DNA of 64,000 nucleotides from Pedobacter sp. JY14-1 (GCF_029269825.1 NZ_JARJHU010000003.1:1-64000); one strand, 5' to 3'. Shown: positions 7,211 to 16,290, numbered from the stretch's first letter. Numbers and translations are program-made. Notes: a model not told the origin generated them from the letters alone.

Positions 7211-9391
7211 TTATGACTGGCCTTTTTGTTTCTCTTGCTGGTCCTGCAGCTCTTTCAGCTCCTGCTCGCGCCTGCGCTGTTCCCTTCTTTCCTGACGGAG
7301 CTCCTTCCTGGTTTTCGGAACGGTATCGACGGGTTGCAGTTTGGGTAACGTATCCCGTTTCGGCGAACCAAAAAGCCGGTCGAACAGCGCTTTCGATTCA
7401 TCGTTGGTCTCAATGGCAGGCAATGGGTCATCGTTATCAAACGCGGCGGTGTCTATTGTTGCCGAGTCAGGCAGCAGGTACTGCCTCAGGCCTTCCCTAA
7501 GTCTTACCGTATAAAAGCCATAACCATTGGTGTCAGGAGGGGTTAAGCCCCGTTTGGCCATAATGTTGCCGATATACCGGAAATAGGGCAGCATGTAGTC
7601 TTTCAGGCCGCCGTCTCCCCTGAACTTGTACAATGCAATTTTCGGTCGCGGGACAATGTTTGCGAGGAAGATGCCTTCACCAATATTCAGTTCGGCCGGC
7701 GATTTCCCAAAATAGTGTCTTGCAGCTTCGCCAATACCATACACATTGTTGCCCATTTCGATGATGTTGACATAAACTTCCAGCATCCTGTTTTTGCTGA
7801 TCAGGTGATTGTTTTCAATCAGCCAGACGATCAGGATCTCCTCCGCTTTTCTGGCCAGCGTTTTTTTACGGCTCAGGAATACATTCTTTACCAGCTGCAT
7901 AGAGATCGTACTGCCACCCCTTACGAAACGCTTTTCCTTAAAATTCACGGCAAAAGACTTTCGGATCGACTCCTGTATAAAGCCTTTGTGTGTAAAAAAG
8001 GAAGGGTCCTCAGAAGTCAGTATCGCGTTTTTAAAATTGCTGGAGACTTCAGATAACGGCGTAAAATTAGGATTGGAAGGCCCTATCAGGATATCCCGCA
8101 TGGGTTTACCGTACTCGTACGGCGTATATACAAAATCCTTGTTGATCTTCTGAAGGTTTGTTTTGCCCCATTTCAATATCTTGAAATTGAACGGGGTGAG
8201 CCCGGAAGAAAACCTTACGGAGTCCGGCTGGGAGCTGTCCAGATAAAAATCCAGGTCATATTTTACTTTTCCGCTCACTTTAAGGCCTTCCAGCGACTCA
8301 AAAAGACCTACAGGGAATGAGTTAAGCATTTGCTGGGCATCCTGTTCCGGCGCACGCAGTTTCACCTCATAAATCTTATGCGGGGAAAGCGTATATTTCA
8401 GGTAAGGGTGCAGTTCCGCCTGTTTGAGGAAGACAGTAGAAGAGCTGTCCAGGGCTACGTAATTTTTGCCGACCAGCACATCTGCTTCTATCCTTCCGCC
8501 CGGAACAACAATATCATTTGACGCAATCTTCGGATGGTTGACCAGCAGGTTGCTCACCGACCATGAACCCGAAATCTTAAATTCACTGCCGCTGTACCCT
8601 GCATCCTTTAACTGGGTTCGCACCGTGTCAAAACTGAACCGGGCATGCAGCTTCTTGTTCAGGTAAGCCAATTCAACCGGCTTGCCTTCTGCAAACAGCG
8701 TAAAATCGAGTTGTTTTTTGCCGGGTTTCAGCAATCCGTTCAAATGCCATCTGGCCTCATTGTCATTCACAACGATCGTGGACTTTAGCTCCCCGTCATC
8801 TGTAATTGCAGAAGGGATATATAATTTTATCCCTGCAGTGTCATTGTCATTCAGTTTAACCGAAAAGTCTGTCAGTTCCATATCTTCCGGAATCTTATAC
8901 AGCAACTGGTTCAGCAGATTATGCGCCAGGGCACTGAGGTCGAGCTTAGCCTTAGGCTCTTCAGCATCTTTCTTTTTACGCTTCAGAATAAAATCCAGGT
9001 TGCTCAGCGAATCCCGGAATACAATGTTCATATTCGCTTTATGCAGCAGGACCTGTGAAAACTTAACGTCACCAAAAATCAGGGGCATTAATTTTACGCT
9101 GATGGTCACGTCCCCGATGGCTGCCAGCGTGTCCCTGTCCCTGGGGACCACAGAAATCCCCTGCATGTGTACCGAACTCAGCCCGCTGAAGCCGGAACGG
9201 CTGATCTTTATGCCCAGACCATAATCATTTTCTGCCTTTGCAATGGCCCTGGCCATTATTTTTTTCAGCAAAGCTTCCCGTTTGGTGTAGGCGATTGCCC
9301 CGCCGATCAGCACAAGAACTGTCAAAATTCCCAGCACCCATATGCCCGCCCGGACGTATTTTTTCGGGATGTTAATTTTTGGAATCTGCAT
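7211..9391 (-). CDS. Large membrane-anchored protein with GT51 peptidoglycan glycosyltransferase domain
   Basis: The 726-residue protein has one membrane helix near residues 15-35, then about 400 residues resembling AsmA/DUF748-type periplasmic domains, then a GT51 glycosyltransferase domain (about 440-615). The catalytic motif is TSEDPSFFTHKG with the expected catalytic Glu461, followed by GGSTISMQLVKNVFLSRKKTLARKAEE and YVNIIEMGNNVYGIGEAARHYFGK. GT51 domains polymerise lipid II into glycan strands. No transpeptidase domain is present. The last 60 residues are a highly charged Arg/Glu/Gln stretch. It is thus a monofunctional glycosyltransferase with a very large N-terminal extension, not a class A PBP. 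Confidence 0.85.
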   Translation of the reverse strand: MQIPKINIPKKYVRAGIWVLGILTVLVLIGGAIAYTKREALLKKIMARAIAKAENDYGLGIKISRSGFSGLSSVHMQGISVVPRDRDTLAAIGDVTISVKLMPLIFGDVKFSQVLLHKANMNIVFRDSLSNLDFILKRKKKDAEEPKAKLDLSALAHNLLNQLLYKIPEDMELTDFSVKLNDNDTAGIKLYIPSAITDDGELKSTIVVNDNEARWHLNGLLKPGKKQLDFTLFAEGKPVELAYLNKKLHARFSFDTVRTQLKDAGYSGSEFKISGSWSVSNLLVNHPKIASNDIVVPGGRIEADVLVGKNYVALDSSSTVFLKQAELHPYLKYTLSPHKIYEVKLRAPEQDAQQMLNSFPVGLFESLEGLKVSGKVKYDLDFYLDSSQPDSVRFSSGLTPFNFKILKWGKTNLQKINKDFVYTPYEYGKPMRDILIGPSNPNFTPLSEVSSNFKNAILTSEDPSFFTHKGFIQESIRKSFAVNFKEKRFVRGGSTISMQLVKNVFLSRKKTLARKAEEILIVWLIENNHLISKNRMLEVYVNIIEMGNNVYGIGEAARHYFGKSPAELNIGEGIFLANIVPRPKIALYKFRGDGGLKDYMLPYFRYIGNIMAKRGLTPPDTNGYGFYTVRLREGLRQYLLPDSATIDTAAFDNDDPLPAIETNDESKALFDRLFGSPKRDTLPKLQPVDTVPKTRKELRQERREQRRREQELKELQDQQEKQKGQS

Positions 9392-9562
9392 GCCGTGAAT
9401 AAATATTTTATGCTAACGTTAAATGCCGGTGTTTATTTCGTGTTAAAAATACGCTTTAAAACCTTAAATCAACGAACGGCAAACCTGTTTTGTTTAACCC
9501 TCATATATTCAGCTTATTGCAATATTATAACCAAAGACAGCCCGCCCTAGCGCAGTTTTAAT

Positions 9563-9570
9563 TAATTTTG
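9563..9570 (+). promoter_or_regulatory. -7 element for mrp, five bases before the start codon
   Basis: TAATTTTG is a perfect TAnnTTTG element whose final G lies at 9570, with the mrp ATG at 9576. Transcription should start at or next to the A of the start codon, giving an essentially leaderless mRNA. No clear -33 TTG is seen. Confidence 0.65.
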
Positions 9571-9575
9571 GAAAA

Positions 9576-10649
9576 ATGATCATTAGCCCAGAACAAGTTT
9601 TATCGGCCCTGAAGCATGTGGAAGACCCGGACCTGAAAAAAGACCTGGTTACCCTCAATATGATCCGGGACCTGAAGATACAAGACCTGAAGGTCAGTTT
9701 CACCCTCGAGCTCACTACACCGGCATGCCCCATGAAAGACATGCTGAAGAACGCCTGCACCAATGCGGTCAAACATTTGGTGAGCCCGGAAGCGGAAGTA
9801 GAGATTAACGTCACTTCCAGAGTAACCAGGCCGATGGACACCACGGCCCTGAAAGACATCCGCAATATCCTGCTGGTTTCCTCCGGCAAGGGTGGAGTAG
9901 GGAAGTCCACGGTTTCCAGCAACCTGGCGGTGGCGCTGGCGCGAGACGGCGCAAAGGTGGGGTTACTCGACGCCGATATTTACGGCCCTTCTTTACCCAC
10001 CATGTTTGGATTGGTTGGCGCCAGGCCAAACGCAAGAGAAACATCCGATGGCAAGACCCTCGTCCTGCCCATTGAAAAATATGGCATCAAGGTCCTTTCA
10101 CTGGGGTTCTTTGCCGATCCCGACCAGCCTGTTCCCTGGCGTGGGCCTATGGCATCCAATGCCGTAAAACAACTGTTCAATGATGCCGACTGGGGTGAAC
10201 TGGACTACCTCATAGTAGACCTGCCTCCCGGTACCGGGGATATCCATATCACCATCACACAAGGTTTTCCCATCGCGGGCGCCCTGGTCGTGACCACCCC
10301 GCAGCAGGTTGCACTGGCAGATACCCGTAAAGGGCTTTCTATGTTTCGAATGCCCGGCATCAACATCCCGGTACTTGGCGTAATAGAGAACATGGCCTAT
10401 TTCACACCGGAAGAACTTCCGGGCAATAAATACTACCTTTTCGGGAAAGACGGGGGAAAGCAGCTGGCACAACACTTTGAAGTTCCTTTCTTAGGCGAGG
10501 TCCCCATTGTACAGCGAATTTCCGAAGCCGGTGACCAGGGCAGTCCGGTTGCCCTTGAAGACAGCCCGCTTGCGGCCGCTTTTGCCCGGCTGGCAGGCCG
10601 GGTCGCCCAGCAGGTGGCCATCAGTAATGCGCAAACCGCCAATTCCTAA
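9576..10649 (+). CDS. mrp: Mrp/NBP35-family Fe-S cluster carrier ATPase
   Basis: The 357-residue cytoplasmic protein has an N-terminal DUF59/MIP18-like domain (residues 1-85, with TPACPMKDML) and a P-loop ATPase with the deviant Walker A SSGKGGVGKSTVSSNLA near residue 109, then DADIYGPSLP and DLPPGTGDIHIT. Mrp/ApbC proteins carry Fe-S clusters between scaffold and target. The CxxC pair that normally bridges the cluster near the C-terminus is missing: after VIENMAYF the sequence is TPEELPGNKYYLFGKDGG with no cysteines. The NifU-domain gene follows 35 bases downstream and carries a CxxC. Confidence 0.93.
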   Translation: MIISPEQVLSALKHVEDPDLKKDLVTLNMIRDLKIQDLKVSFTLELTTPACPMKDMLKNACTNAVKHLVSPEAEVEINVTSRVTRPMDTTALKDIRNILLVSSGKGGVGKSTVSSNLAVALARDGAKVGLLDADIYGPSLPTMFGLVGARPNARETSDGKTLVLPIEKYGIKVLSLGFFADPDQPVPWRGPMASNAVKQLFNDADWGELDYLIVDLPPGTGDIHITITQGFPIAGALVVTTPQQVALADTRKGLSMFRMPGINIPVLGVIENMAYFTPEELPGNKYYLFGKDGGKQLAQHFEVPFLGEVPIVQRISEAGDQGSPVALEDSPLAAAFARLAGRVAQQVAISNAQTANS

Positions 10650-10684
10650 AAATTTGCTATCTTTATATTCCAAATCATTAACCA

Positions 10685-10933
10685 ATGAATTTAACAGAAC
10701 AAGTTGAAGCGGCACTAGAGACTATCCGCCCTTACCTGGTCGCAGACGGGGGCGATGTGGAGATAGAAGAGATCACCGAAGAAAAAGTGGTGAAGTTAAA
10801 ATTGCTGGGCAACTGCGGTTCCTGTAAAATGAGCTTTATGACCATGAAGGCAGGTATCGAACAGGCTATTAAAAAGGCTGTGCCTGAAATTACCTCGGTC
10901 GTTGCCGTTAACCTGACCGAGCCGGCAGTATAG
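10685..10933 (+). CDS. NifU C-terminal-domain (Nfu-type) Fe-S protein
   Basis: The 82-residue protein is a stand-alone Nfu domain. The pattern LVADGGDVEIEEI and the cluster-ligating GNCGSCKMSFMTMKAGIE (CxxC) are diagnostic, as is the final VVAVNLTEPAV. Nfu proteins deliver Fe-S clusters to target enzymes, usually as dimers holding one [4Fe-4S] through two CxxC motifs. Its position right after mrp suggests the two act together, and it may supply the cysteines that the Mrp protein lacks. Confidence 0.93.
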   Translation: MNLTEQVEAALETIRPYLVADGGDVEIEEITEEKVVKLKLLGNCGSCKMSFMTMKAGIEQAIKKAVPEITSVVAVNLTEPAV

Positions 10934-10974
10934 GGATTTAACACAATTTAACTACCCCTGCGTTATAATAGCGC

Positions 10975-10982
10975 TAACTTTG
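10975..10982 (+). promoter_or_regulatory. -7 element for the secreted protein at 10988
   Basis: TAACTTTG matches TAnnTTTG perfectly and ends five bases before the ATG at 10988, predicting a leaderless or nearly leaderless transcript. Confidence 0.65.
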
Positions 10983-10987
10983 CGAAT

Positions 10988-11623
10988 ATGAAGTACTTGC
11001 TGACCTTTCTTCTGCTGATGTCCTTCACCGTTGTGTTTGCACAGGAGGGTGGGGGCGAGAAGAAGCTGATCCAGTTTTCCGGTATTATCACCGATGTAGA
11101 CAGTAATACGGTTGTGCCTTACGTTACGGTAACCAATCTGACCAATAAGGAACAACGTTATGCGGCCAACTATAAGGGCTTTTTTTCCTTTATCGCCCGC
11201 CCCGGAGATACAATACTTTATTCAGCAGTAGGGTATAAAGACCTGATCCTGCCCATTCCGGCACAGATTGACGATACCAAATACACGGTCATGATCAAGA
11301 TGAAGGCAGAGATCATCAACCTGCCTGTCGTGCGGGTATATCCCTGGGCTACCGTAGAAGAATTCACCCGCGATTTCATGTCCATGAAGATCGCAGACGA
11401 TGATTACCTCATTGCCCTTAAAAACCTGTCTCAGGAGAGCATCAGCGATAAAATGGTCACCCTTTCGCGTGATGCCGGGGAGATCCAAAGTACCAATTAC
11501 CGCTTAAACCATGATCGCGCCTTAAATAAGAATATGGTGCAGACCAACCCATTGCTGAATCCCTTCGCCTGGGGAAAGTTGATGCAGTCTATTTTTAAGG
11601 GCGACAAAAGCAAGGAGAACTAA
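10988..11623 (+). CDS. Secreted protein with carboxypeptidase-regulatory-like domain
   Basis: The 211-residue protein starts with a clear signal peptide (KYLLTFLLLMSFTVVFAQ). Residues 28-110 have the beta-sandwich pattern of CarboxypepD_reg-like domains: FSGIITDVDSNTVVPYVTVTNL and GFFSFIARPGDTILYSAVGYKDL. The C-terminal third is helical and unlike anything I recognise. Many Bacteroidota carry such small exported proteins of unknown role. Its stop overlaps the end of the convergent def gene by four bases. No function is assigned. Confidence 0.8.
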   Translation: MKYLLTFLLLMSFTVVFAQEGGGEKKLIQFSGIITDVDSNTVVPYVTVTNLTNKEQRYAANYKGFFSFIARPGDTILYSAVGYKDLILPIPAQIDDTKYTVMIKMKAEIINLPVVRVYPWATVEEFTRDFMSMKIADDDYLIALKNLSQESISDKMVTLSRDAGEIQSTNYRLNHDRALNKNMVQTNPLLNPFAWGKLMQSIFKGDKSKEN

Positions 11624-12183
11624 CGTTTCTTCTTCTGGTTAGGGAACTTCATTTTGTATTCAGGATATACATTTCCCCTGGAGATCGCGTCCAGCTTGCC
11701 TTTCAGCATCCGTTTGCGCAGCAGCCCCAGCTTGTCTGTAAATAAAGTGCCCTCAATGTGGTCGTATTCATGCTGGATCACGCGTGCAGCCATACCGCTT
11801 ACGTCTTCCTCGTGCAGCTGCCAGTTCTCGTCATAATACCTGATCTTAACATTAGGTTTGCGCATGACGTCCTCCCTGATTTCAGGAATGCTGAGGCAGC
11901 CCTCGTTAAACGCCCAGGGTTCGCCGGTTTCCTCCAGTATTTCTGCATTGATGAACACCTTGCGGTAGCGGTCTTTATCCTCGTCGTCGCCGGGAGCAGT
12001 ATCTACAATGAACAGCCGGATCGGCAGACCGATCTGCGGTGCAGCCAGACCTACACCATGGGCATTATACATCGTCTCAAACATATTGGCGATCAGCGTC
12101 TGCAGTTCAGGATAAGATTCATCGATCGGCGTGCAAACTTTCTTCAGGACAGGGTCCCCATAGGCTACGATAGGCAACTTCAT
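11620..12183 (-). CDS. def: Peptide deformylase
   Basis: The enzyme removes the formyl group from the initiator methionine of new proteins. All three family motifs are present in the 187 residues: GVGLAAPQIG near 45, the metal-ligand Cys in NEGCLSIPEI near 105, and the metal-binding HEYDH in VIQHEYDHIEG near 150. Binding is through Fe2+ or another divalent metal. The C-terminal extension after the third motif is basic, as in type I-like enzymes of this phylum. It has its own promoter element in the 17-base gap after the M16 peptidase gene. Confidence 0.97.
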   Translation of the reverse strand: MKLPIVAYGDPVLKKVCTPIDESYPELQTLIANMFETMYNAHGVGLAAPQIGLPIRLFIVDTAPGDDEDKDRYRKVFINAEILEETGEPWAFNEGCLSIPEIREDVMRKPNVKIRYYDENWQLHEEDVSGMAARVIQHEYDHIEGTLFTDKLGLLRKRMLKGKLDAISRGNVYPEYKMKFPNQKKKR

Positions 12184-12187
12184 GCTA

Positions 12188-12195
12188 CAAAGTTA
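12188..12195 (-). promoter_or_regulatory. -7 element for def, four bases before the start codon
   Basis: On the minus strand this reads TAACTTTG, a perfect match. Its final G is at 12188 and the def ATG begins at 12183. It sits entirely in the short gap between the M16 peptidase stop and def, and predicts a leaderless def mRNA. Confidence 0.65.
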
Positions 12196-12200
12196 CGAAA

Positions 12201-13430
12201 TTAAGCTAAAGGATAAAAAGTCAGGGTACTCAGATTCTCCGGGGCCAGCATTTCAGCGGCGACAGCCCTCATTTCATCAAGTCCCACTGCCCGGATCTTG
12301 CCGAAGATAGCCTGCAGATCGTCGATCCGGTCATGCTCGATCAGGCTCCTGGCCATGGCGATCACCAGGCCAATCCGGTTTTCTTCGCCCAGCGCAATCT
12401 GCCCGATAAACTTATTCTTCGCCTTTTGCAACTGCAACTCCGTCAGCGAACCTTCGCGAAGCTTCCTGAATTCCCGCTCCACTACGGCTGTAGCCCGGCC
12501 CAGTTTTTCCTTGTCCGTACCAAAATATAAGGTAAAGATGCCCGTATCGCTCAGCGGGCTGTAGCTTGTCTCCACCGTATAGGCAATGCCATATTTTTCC
12601 CTCAGCTGCAGGTTCAGCACCGAGCTCATGCCTGTGCCGCCCAGCAGGTTGTTCAGGAGCAACAGCGCCGTTTTGCGGTCGTCGTATACGGAATAAGCCT
12701 GAGCACCCATGACCACATGGGCCTGTTGTATCGGTTTGTCCAGCACCTGCGAAAATCCGTCCAGCTTCACAGGAGCCGTTCGGGAAGGCTGTGAAGAGTT
12801 TTCGGCAATCTCTGCGTAGTATTTTGAGCCCGTCTTTACCACCTTGGCCAGGCTGTAATTGCCAAGTACCGCCACGACCATCCGGTCTGTATGGTAATTT
12901 TCCGCCATAAACTGCAGGATATCTTCCCTGGTAAAACCATTCACACTTTCCTCCGTTCCCAGGATATTGTTCCCAAGCGGGTGCCCGGCAAACAACAGGT
13001 CCTCGAAGTCATCGTATATCGCCTCTTCCGGCTGGTCAAGATACGAAGCGATCTCGTCCAGCACCACGCCCTTTTCCTTTTCAAGCTCGTTTTCAGGAAA
13101 AGTAGAATGGAAAACAATGTCCTGGAAAAGTTCCAGCGTGCGGTCCAGGTAGGGGTTAAGGAAGGAAGCATGGATACAGGTATATTCCTTGGTCGTATAG
13201 GCATTCAGATCTGCTCCCACACTCTCCAGGCGGTTCAGAATCTGTGCCGTCCCGCGTTTTCTGGTGCGCTTGAATACCAGATGTTCAATGAAATGCGCCA
13301 GCCCCGCTTTTCCGGGGTTTTCATCCCTGGACCCGCTGTTGATGATGATGCAGGCATGTGAAATAGGCGAAGCCGAAGGCACATGCAACAGGCGGATGCC
13401 GTTTGGCAGGGTATGAATGTGATATTCCAT
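12201..13430 (-). CDS. M16 family zinc peptidase (insulinase-like)
   Basis: The 409-residue protein carries the inverted zinc motif HFIEH (in AGLAHFIEHLVFK, near residue 45) and the downstream acidic residues in EKGVVLDEIASYLDQPEE that complete the M16 site. The second half has the inactive M16 C-terminal fold (LLLNNLLGGTGMSSVLNLQLREKYGIAYTVE). There is no signal peptide, so it is probably cytoplasmic, like YmxG/mitochondrial-processing-peptidase-like enzymes. The substrate is unknown. It is divergent from htpG and upstream of def. Confidence 0.93.
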   Translation of the reverse strand: MEYHIHTLPNGIRLLHVPSASPISHACIIINSGSRDENPGKAGLAHFIEHLVFKRTRKRGTAQILNRLESVGADLNAYTTKEYTCIHASFLNPYLDRTLELFQDIVFHSTFPENELEKEKGVVLDEIASYLDQPEEAIYDDFEDLLFAGHPLGNNILGTEESVNGFTREDILQFMAENYHTDRMVVAVLGNYSLAKVVKTGSKYYAEIAENSSQPSRTAPVKLDGFSQVLDKPIQQAHVVMGAQAYSVYDDRKTALLLLNNLLGGTGMSSVLNLQLREKYGIAYTVETSYSPLSDTGIFTLYFGTDKEKLGRATAVVEREFRKLREGSLTELQLQKAKNKFIGQIALGEENRIGLVIAMARSLIEHDRIDDLQAIFGKIRAVGLDEMRAVAAEMLAPENLSTLTFYPLA

Positions 13431-13437
13431 CAGGGCG

Positions 13438-13469
13438 CAAAGGTAAGCAGAAAACTGTCAATTTGACAA
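13438..13469 (-). promoter_or_regulatory. Promoter of the M16 peptidase gene
   Basis: On the minus strand, TTG (13467-13469), a 21-base spacer and TACCTTTG (13438-13445) form a good Bacteroidota promoter ending seven bases before the ATG. The -33 TTG lies between the arms CAATTTG (13459-13465) and CAAATTG (13477-13483), which form an inverted repeat in this divergent region and may bind a regulator shared with htpG. Confidence 0.6.
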
Positions 13470-13531
13470 GCCTTGACAAATTGGAATAGCCCTTGATAGT
13501 GAGCAAACTATAAACAAAAACGCATTTATAT

Positions 13532-15421
13532 ATGAGCATAGAAGAAAAAGGGACCATATCCATCCACACGGAAAACATCTTTCCGATCATCAAGAAATTC
13601 CTCTATTCAGACAACGAGATCTTTTTAAGGGAGCTCGTTTCCAATGCCGTTGACGCCGTACAGAAGATCAAGCGTCTTTCCGCGCTCGGGCAATACAACG
13701 GAGAACTCGGTGCGCCGCTGGTAGAAGTCTCGCTCGATAAGGACAACAAAACCATCACCATTTCCGACAACGGTCTGGGCATGACTGCTGAGGAGATCAA
13801 GAAATACATCAACCAGGTCGCTTTTTCCGGGGCAAGTGAATTCGTAGAGAAATTCAAGGATGCCAAAGACGCCAACGAGATCATCGGTAAGTTTGGTCTT
13901 GGCTTCTATTCTGCCTTTATGGTTGCAGACCAGGTCGAGATACAGACCCTATCCTACCAGGACGGGGCAGAACCTGCAAAATGGATCTGTGACGGCAGCA
14001 CCACCTTCGAGATCAGTGCCGGAAGCCGTACTACGCGCGGAACCGACATCATCCTGCACATCAATGCCGATTCCGAAGAGTTCCTGGATAAATATAAGCT
14101 GGAAGGTATTCTGGATAAATACGGTAAATTCCTTCCGGTGCCGATAAAATTCGGTACAAAGACAACGCAGGAACCGGACGGAGAAGACGAAGAAGGCAAA
14201 CCAAAATATAAGAGTGTTGAGGTGGACAACATCATCAACACCACCAATCCCATCTGGACAAAGGCGCCTGCAGATTTGTCAGATGAAGATTACCTGTCGT
14301 TCTATAAGCAGCTTTATCCTTTTTCAGACGATCCGTTGTTCTGGATACATCTCAACGTCGATTACCCGTTCAACCTGACCGGAGTACTTTATTTCCCTAA
14401 AGTGAAGAACGATTTTGACCTTCAGCGCAACAAGATCAAGCTCTTCTCACGCCAGGTATTCATTACCGATGAAGTAAAGGACATTGTTCCGGAATTCCTG
14501 ATGCTCCTGCATGGGGTCATCGACTCCCCCGACATTCCGCTGAACGTGTCCCGCAGCTTCCTGCAGGCAGACAGTAACGTAAAGAAGATCAACAGCTATA
14601 TCACCAAAAAAGTAGCCGACAAACTCCAGGAGCTTTTCAACAAAGACCGTAAGGCCTTTGAAGAAAAATGGAGTGATATCGGCCTGTTTGTGAAATACGG
14701 TATGGTCAGTGAAGAAAAATTCAACGACAAAGCCAAAGACTTTGCCCTGCTGACCAATACCAAAGAGGAACATTTCACGCTTGAAGAATACCGGGAAAAA
14801 GTACAGGGCCTGCAAACCGACAAGAATGGCCAGGTCGTTTACCTGTACGCCAATGACCCGGCCAAACAGGACAGCTTTATCCAGTCGGCAGGTAAGCTCG
14901 GGTACGATGTGCTCGTCATGAACTCCCCTATCGACAACCACTTTGTCAGCCACCTGGAGCAAAAGCTGGAAAAAACCTCCCTAAAACGCGTAGATTCCGG
15001 AGTAGCCAGTCAGCTTATTGATAAAGATGACAAGACGGAATCCGTACTTACCGAAGACCAGGCCAAAACCGTTAAAGAAGTCTTTGAGAAAGCCATCAGC
15101 AAACCAGGCTATACCGTAGAAGTCGTCGGGCTGAACCCTGAAGAACTTCCGGTTACCGTTACGATGGACGAGTTCATGCGCCGGATGAAGGACATGGCCG
15201 CAATGGGCGGGGGCATGGGCTTCTATGGCAGTATGCCGGACAGCTATAAAGTGGCCATCAATGGTAATCACAAGCTGATCGGCAAAATCGCCGCTGCTTC
15301 AGATGATGAAACCAGGGCCCTGCTGGCCAAACAGGCCGTAGACCTGGCTTTGCTTGCACAAGGCATGCTTACCGGAGCCGATCTGACCGCATTTGTCAGC
15401 AGGAGCGTCGAGCTGATCTGA
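13532..15421 (+). CDS. htpG: Molecular chaperone HtpG (Hsp90)
   Basis: HtpG is the bacterial Hsp90, an ATP-dependent dimeric chaperone of the cytoplasm. The 629-residue length fits. The N-terminal GHKL ATPase shows FLRELVSNAVDAVQKIK, TISDNGLGMTAEEI and GKFGLGFYSAFMVA. The middle domain has GVLYFPKVKNDFDLQRNKIKLFSRQVFI and LNVSRSFLQADSNVKKI, with the conserved Arg that contacts ATP. The C-terminal dimerisation domain is complete. A long hairpin terminator follows. Confidence 0.97.
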   Translation: MSIEEKGTISIHTENIFPIIKKFLYSDNEIFLRELVSNAVDAVQKIKRLSALGQYNGELGAPLVEVSLDKDNKTITISDNGLGMTAEEIKKYINQVAFSGASEFVEKFKDAKDANEIIGKFGLGFYSAFMVADQVEIQTLSYQDGAEPAKWICDGSTTFEISAGSRTTRGTDIILHINADSEEFLDKYKLEGILDKYGKFLPVPIKFGTKTTQEPDGEDEEGKPKYKSVEVDNIINTTNPIWTKAPADLSDEDYLSFYKQLYPFSDDPLFWIHLNVDYPFNLTGVLYFPKVKNDFDLQRNKIKLFSRQVFITDEVKDIVPEFLMLLHGVIDSPDIPLNVSRSFLQADSNVKKINSYITKKVADKLQELFNKDRKAFEEKWSDIGLFVKYGMVSEEKFNDKAKDFALLTNTKEEHFTLEEYREKVQGLQTDKNGQVVYLYANDPAKQDSFIQSAGKLGYDVLVMNSPIDNHFVSHLEQKLEKTSLKRVDSGVASQLIDKDDKTESVLTEDQAKTVKEVFEKAISKPGYTVEVVGLNPEELPVTVTMDEFMRRMKDMAAMGGGMGFYGSMPDSYKVAINGNHKLIGKIAAASDDETRALLAKQAVDLALLAQGMLTGADLTAFVSRSVELI

Positions 15422-15442
15422 TAAGAGCAGTATGAGGCATTA

Positions 15443-15496
15443 CGCCGCCCGGAAATCATTCCTCAGGGACAGGATTTCCGGGCGGCGTTTTTTTTT
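15443..15496 (+). terminator. Intrinsic terminator after htpG
   Basis: The 15-base arms CGCCGCCCGGAAATC and GATTTCCGGGCGGCG pair perfectly around a 15-base loop and are followed by nine T. This is one of the strongest terminators in the window and isolates htpG from the next gene. Confidence 0.93.
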
Positions 15497-15579
15497 CTCT
15501 TCAGCTGTAGCGTTTCGCGGCCAGGCCCCGTTTTCACGGAGAAAGCTGATGGCCACAGCACAGACAAAAGAACATTACT

Positions 15580-16266
15580 ATGAAGATTAAAACCATTATT
15601 GCCGCGATAGCTACCCTATCCATAAGCCTTGCATCCTGTTCAAAAGACGACCGTGAACTTGTAGTGCCACCCATCTCAGGCCTAAACATCATCCATGCCT
15701 CGCCCACCACAGAAAAACTGGATTTTTATGTGGACGGCACCCGTGCAAATAATGTTGATTTTGCCTTTGGCAACAAGATGGGCTACTTTAGCCTTTATTC
15801 CGGAAAGAGAAGGCTTATCACGGTAAAGAAAAACACAACCACGCCTTTGCTGGTCAGTGAAGACCTGACACTGGAAGACCAGAAGGCCTACTCTCTGTTC
15901 ATTTACGACAAGTTTGACGCCCTGAAATATCTCTTTGTTAAGGACGACCTTACTGCACCTGCCTCGGGAAAAGCTAAAGTACGCTTTGTCCACCTGAGCC
16001 CGGATGCCCCGGAACTCAGCCTTTCCATCGCAGGTAAAGATGCCGATCTTTTTAGCGGCAAGGCGTTTAAGTCCTATACTGATTTTACAGAGATCGACCC
16101 GGCAGCGAAAGTAACCTTCCATGTTGAAAATGCCGACGGCAGTGTAACCGCCACACTCGCCGACATAAAAATCGAAGCTGGCAAGACCTATACCGTATGG
16201 GTGAAAGGCCTGAAAGCGGCTGCCGATGATACGAAACTGGGCATCGCAGTGTTCGAACATAAATAG
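15580..16266 (+). CDS. DUF4397 domain lipoprotein
   Basis: The 228-residue protein begins with a lipoprotein signal ending in the lipobox LASC, so it should be lipid-anchored in the envelope. The mature part shows two DUF4397 repeats: GLNIIHASPTTEKLDFYVDGT and KVRFVHLSPDAPELSLSIAG, a pattern of beta-sandwich domains (HASP/HLSPDAP). The function of DUF4397 is unknown; such proteins are common in Bacteroidota cell envelopes. It lies just before an ECF sigma factor, but a promoter-like element separates them, so cotranscription is uncertain. Confidence 0.85.
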   Translation: MKIKTIIAAIATLSISLASCSKDDRELVVPPISGLNIIHASPTTEKLDFYVDGTRANNVDFAFGNKMGYFSLYSGKRRLITVKKNTTTPLLVSEDLTLEDQKAYSLFIYDKFDALKYLFVKDDLTAPASGKAKVRFVHLSPDAPELSLSIAGKDADLFSGKAFKSYTDFTEIDPAAKVTFHVENADGSVTATLADIKIEAGKTYTVWVKGLKAAADDTKLGIAVFEHK

Positions 16267-16282
16267 ACAACGGAAAAATACC

Positions 16283-16290
16283 CATCTTTG
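16283..16290 (+). promoter_or_regulatory. Possible -7 element for the ECF sigma factor gene
   Basis: CATCTTTG matches TAnnTTTG at seven of eight positions, about 50 bases before the sigma factor start. A good ribosome-binding sequence, AAGGAG, sits just before that ATG at 16341, unusual in this window and useful in fixing the start. Confidence 0.45.
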
